Below the pieces are notes generated by a model. That model was given only the letters and a program-made list of their open reading frames with translations, did not search any database and was not told where the DNA came from. Positions 61,108-64,000 of a stretch of DNA of 64,000 bases are shown here, one piece after another (position 1 is the first letter of the stretch; every line of letters starts with the position of its first letter). This DNA comes from Anseongella ginsenosidimutans (GTDB taxonomy: Bacteria > Bacteroidota > Bacteroidia > Sphingobacteriales > Sphingobacteriaceae), in the NCBI RefSeq assembly GCF_008033235.1, contig NZ_CP042432.1, forward strand, positions 1,302,001-1,366,000. The letters run 5' to 3'. A program made the position numbers and the translations under genes.

Positions 61108-61674
61108 ATGACTTCATCTGACAAATGGCAGGAAGAGCTGGGCCTCTTGCACTCCATTATGCAAAAAACCGGGCTGGTGGAGACCACTAAATGGGGCGGG
61201 CCGGTGTATACCCATAAAGGCAAGAATATACTGAGTTATGGCGGGTTCAAAAATCATATTGCGCTGGTATTCTTCCAGGGAGTTTTTTTAAAAGACCCCT
61301 ATAAGGTCCTTCAGAGCGCCCAGGATGGGAAAACCAAAGCCATGCGGCAGTGGCGATTTACTTCCGCCGGCCAGATCGACGAAAAACGGATCCTGGAATA
61401 CGTTAAAGAGGCTATCAGGAATGCGGAGGAAGGAAAGCAGCATAAGCCGGAGAAATCCGAACCCATCTCCATGCCGGAGCAATTGAAGGACGCGCTCACG
61501 CAGGATAAGACCTTGAAATCGGCTTTTGAAGCGCTGGCCCCGTATCAGCAACGGCTGTACATGGAACACATCGCCGGCGCCAAACAGGAATCCACGAAGC
61601 ATTCCAGGCTGGAAAAGATAAAGCCCATGATTTTGCAGGGCGTAGGCTTGCATGACAAATACAAGAATTCTTAG
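61108..61674 (+). CDS. YdeI/OmpD-associated family protein with DUF1801 domain
   Basis: 188 residues from the ATG at 61108; an earlier ATG at 61060 overlaps the previous gene and adds an unlikely segment. The N-terminal DUF1801 domain (about 15-110) has ETTKWGGPVYTHKGKNILSYGGFKNHIALVFFQG. The C-terminal part (about 125-180) has the YdeI-type repeat LKDALTQDKTLKSAFEALAPYQQRLYMEHIAGAKQESTKHSRLEK. Cytoplasmic; biochemical role unknown. It is probably co-transcribed with the beta-helix gene 4 bp upstream, though a functional link is not obvious. Confidence 0.85.
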   Translation: MTSSDKWQEELGLLHSIMQKTGLVETTKWGGPVYTHKGKNILSYGGFKNHIALVFFQGVFLKDPYKVLQSAQDGKTKAMRQWRFTSAGQIDEKRILEYVKEAIRNAEEGKQHKPEKSEPISMPEQLKDALTQDKTLKSAFEALAPYQQRLYMEHIAGAKQESTKHSRLEKIKPMILQGVGLHDKYKNS

Positions 61675-61982
61675 CTGGAGGAAGCCTCAGATCCAGCCTG
61701 GTCATCATTGACATCTGCGCCTTTTTTAATATTATTATTTAAAGCACCTTGGTTTAAAGTGCCCTTATTCCGTTTGTACTTGACATTTATCAAAACGCCT
61801 GTTAGCTTTTGCTTCTACCTGCAACTGGCCAGAAATGCCTGATAACAGATTTTACGACATTTGAAATGGCAGGTGTTCATTTTTTGTACACCAAATCGTT
61901 TTGCTAAATCGATTTTAAATTTTAACTTGTATCAACGGAAGATTATCATTGACAGACTGAGGATCAACCTAAACCATAAGCG
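61675..61982. other. 308-bp intergenic region before susC
   Basis: AT-rich region between the YdeI-like gene and the last susC. I find no ORF, tRNA or strong hairpin. It should hold the susC promoter, but no TTG/TAnnTTTG pair with good spacing is present; TAACTTG near 61922 and TATCATTG near 61945 are partial -7 matches. Confidence 0.5.
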
Positions 61983-64000
61983 ATGGAAAAACAAAGGTGT
62001 CTCACACTAGCCGCGTTCATGGTATTTATGCAGGTCAGTACCGGAGGTTACGGTCGGGAAATCACGCTGAACTGGGAAAATACCCTCATTAGAGAATCAA
62101 AAGCTGCTTCCCACCCCGGGGAACGTTTCCAGGAGACTGATGTCTCGGGTAACGTGACAAATGTCCTTGGGGAGCCGCTCCCCGGGGTAAATGTACTTGT
62201 AAAGGGTACGGAAACCGGCGTTTCGACCGATCAGGAGGGTCGTTTTTTGCTAGAAGATATTCCTGAAGACGCTATCCTGGTGTTCTCCTTCCTTGGGTAT
62301 AAAACGCGTGAAATAGCGGTAGCCGGGCAAAAGGAGATTAAACTGACGCTGGAGGAAGATCTGCAATCCCTGGAAGAGGTCGTGGTAGTAGGTTACGGGA
62401 CCCAGAAAAAAGCAACCCTTACCGGTTCGGTAGCTTCGATCAATAATGAAGAGATCACGACCACCAAAAATGAGAATGTTCAGAACATGCTTACCGGTAA
62501 GATTCCCGGAGTAAGAGTTGTTCAGCGGACAGCAGAGCCGGGCAGCTTCAATAATGCCTTCGATATCCGGGGAATGGGAACACCCCTGATCGTAATAGAC
62601 GGCGTTCCGCGGACCATGGCGGATTTTCAACGTCTGAATGCAGACGACATTGATAATATTTCGGTTTTGAAAGATGCTTCGGCTGCAATTTACGGCGTGC
62701 GTTCAGCGAACGGTGTCGTGCTTATTACCACCAAACAGGGGGGCAACCGCAAAAGCACACTTAGCTATGACGGTGATTTCGTATGGCAGTTTCCGTCAGG
62801 CCTACCCGAAACGGTGGATATCTTCCAGTATATGACCCTGCGGAATGAGCAAGCCATGCATAATATAAACGGCGGATCGCCTGTTTTCAGTGACGAGGAG
62901 TTTGAAGCCTATCGCAGCGGGGAAAAACAAAGTACTGATTGGTATCCATTGGTATTCGCCAACTTCGCTCCCCAAACCACACACAACCTTAGCGCATCCG
63001 GAGGAAATGAAGACATACAGTACTATGTAGGCGCCGGCTATATGAACCAGGGAAGTTTCTTCCAATCTGATGATCTGAATTACACTAGATATAATCTCCG
63101 GTCGAATATTACCGCGAAAATTGCCAAGCGTTTTACCTTGGAAGGTGGCATTAACCTGATTACGGAAACGCAAAATCGTCCATATCAGGATTCCTGGTGG
63201 ATCATTCGCGGTTTTTGGCGACAGGGTCCACAAATTCCGGCCTATGCCAATAATGATCCCAGCAGGTTGTATCACGGGTTGATAGAAGGGGATAACCCGC
63301 TTTCCTTCATGGATAAAGACGTTGTGGGTTACCGGAAATTCACGAATAGCTGGATACAGCCTACGCTTGGTCTGCGGTACGATATTCCCGGGGTAGAAGG
63401 ACTCTACGTCCGAAGTCTGTTCAGCTATGACTACAGCATGGATAACAGGTCCTATTTTCAGCAGGAATACGAGCAATACAGGTACGATGAAACTACTGAT
63501 ACGTACACCACATTTACGAGACAGTCTCCTAACAGGATAGCCCGCGAGGCCTATTTTCGTTCCCAGCTTTTATCCCAGACATCGCTCAATTATTCGGGCA
63601 CCTTTGATCAGCACGAGATCAGCGGGCTTTTAGTATGGGAAGCCCAGAAAAGGAAAGGGGATAACCTGATCGCCCAGCGGGATCTAGGGCTTCCGCTGCC
63701 TTACCTGTTTGCCGGAGTACCTCTGGGACAGGTTGCGCGGATGAACACTGGCGAGAATGACCTGTATGAAGATGCCAATATGGGCCTTGCCGGAAGGATC
63801 AATTATTCCTGGGCGGGCAAGTATCTGGCTGAATTCCTTTTCAGGTACGACGGATCTTCGAAATTTGCAAATACCTATCAGTGGGGTTTTTTCCCGGGCG
63901 CATCAGTAGGGTGGCGCATTTCTGAGGAAAGCTTTATAAAGGATGCGGCCGGCCTGGCATTCATTGATCAGTTAAAGGTCCGTGCATCCTATGGTCTTAC
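61983..64000 (+). CDS. SusC/RagA TonB-dependent transporter, partial (runs off the right edge)
   Basis: About 672 codons are visible, open from the ATG at 61983 to the window end. It has a signal peptide (LTLAAFMVFMQVSTGGYG), then only a stub where an STN domain would be (REITLNWENTLIRESKAASH), a CarboxypepD_reg-like domain (about 55-135, VSGNVTNVLGEPLPGVNVLVKG), EEVVVVGYGTQ, plug with AIYGVRSANGVVLITTKQG, and half of the barrel. The SusC-like domain order is clear. The absence of a full STN domain and of an upstream sigma/FecR pair suggests other regulation. A susD is expected beyond the edge. Confidence 0.93.
   Translation, partial: MEKQRCLTLAAFMVFMQVSTGGYGREITLNWENTLIRESKAASHPGERFQETDVSGNVTNVLGEPLPGVNVLVKGTETGVSTDQEGRFLLEDIPEDAILVFSFLGYKTREIAVAGQKEIKLTLEEDLQSLEEVVVVGYGTQKKATLTGSVASINNEEITTTKNENVQNMLTGKIPGVRVVQRTAEPGSFNNAFDIRGMGTPLIVIDGVPRTMADFQRLNADDIDNISVLKDASAAIYGVRSANGVVLITTKQGGNRKSTLSYDGDFVWQFPSGLPETVDIFQYMTLRNEQAMHNINGGSPVFSDEEFEAYRSGEKQSTDWYPLVFANFAPQTTHNLSASGGNEDIQYYVGAGYMNQGSFFQSDDLNYTRYNLRSNITAKIAKRFTLEGGINLITETQNRPYQDSWWIIRGFWRQGPQIPAYANNDPSRLYHGLIEGDNPLSFMDKDVVGYRKFTNSWIQPTLGLRYDIPGVEGLYVRSLFSYDYSMDNRSYFQQEYEQYRYDETTDTYTTFTRQSPNRIAREAYFRSQLLSQTSLNYSGTFDQHEISGLLVWEAQKRKGDNLIAQRDLGLPLPYLFAGVPLGQVARMNTGENDLYEDANMGLAGRINYSWAGKYLAEFLFRYDGSSKFANTYQWGFFPGASVGWRISEESFIKDAAGLAFIDQLKVRASYGL

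Overview
The window is chromosomal DNA of a Bacteroidota bacterium, most likely of the Chitinophagales/Sphingobacteriales type. It carries four SusC/SusD-type outer-membrane systems, two ECF sigma/FecR pairs that each drive a SusC with an N-terminal STN domain, twin-arginine Gfo/Idh/MocA oxidoreductases, large FtsX/MacB-type permeases, and promoters of the Bacteroidota form TTG-N19-22-TAnnTTTG. I saw no rRNA, tRNA, CRISPR or phage genes.

Layout. 0-5.3 kb holds small housekeeping and accessory genes: DoxX-like membrane proteins, a CHRD lipoprotein, a methyltransferase, an EamA transporter, an ECF sigma factor, an AraC regulator and a VOC protein. 5.4-10.05 kb is a minus-strand SusC-SusD pair whose susC has three single-base frameshifts. 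10.3-15.3 kb holds OsmC, pirin, DUF1028, Smr, a nitrilase-family hydrolase, a tandem VOC protein and a methyltransferase. 15.4-20.6 kb is a minus-strand five-gene oxidative sugar operon: gluconate 2-dehydrogenase subunit 3-like, GMC oxidoreductase, Zn-dependent dehydrogenase, sugar-phosphate isomerase-like, PfkB kinase. Its upstream end keeps only the last 49 codons of a susD, and a relic of an ECF sigma gene lies at its other end.

20.95-31.2 kb is a plus-strand ECF sigma-FecR-SusC-SusD locus followed by a Gfo/Idh/MocA oxidoreductase, a DUF1080 protein and a SUMF1-fold protein. The Gfo/Idh plus DUF1080 pair suggests uptake of a glycan and its cleavage through a 3-keto intermediate. 31.3-42.6 kb contains two paralogous FtsX/MacB-type permeases. 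Each has a well-formed sigma-54 -24/-12 promoter and a pair of TGTCCG-N4-CGGACA sites 22 bp apart, at almost identical distances. Between them lie an AAA ATPase with a PD-(D/E)XK-like tail, an AraC/TPR one-component regulator, an ankyrin lipoprotein, an acyltransferase and a subclass B1 metallo-beta-lactamase homologue.

42.9-53.3 kb holds a HicB-like small protein, a second Tat-exported Gfo/Idh/MocA protein, and a minus-strand xylan-type locus (GH10 xylanase, ECF sigma, FecR, SusC, SusD). 53.4-56.9 kb looks AT-richer: a methyltransferase, a Crp/Fnr regulator, and an azoreductase cut in two by a complete 1359-bp IS3-family element. 57-64 kb holds a frameshifted siderophore-type TonB receptor, a pectate-lyase-fold secreted protein, a YdeI-like protein and the first two thirds of another susC.

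The four frameshifts I found all lie in short G/C homopolymers and each is repaired by one extra base. Assembly error is as likely as real decay, and the reads would settle it.
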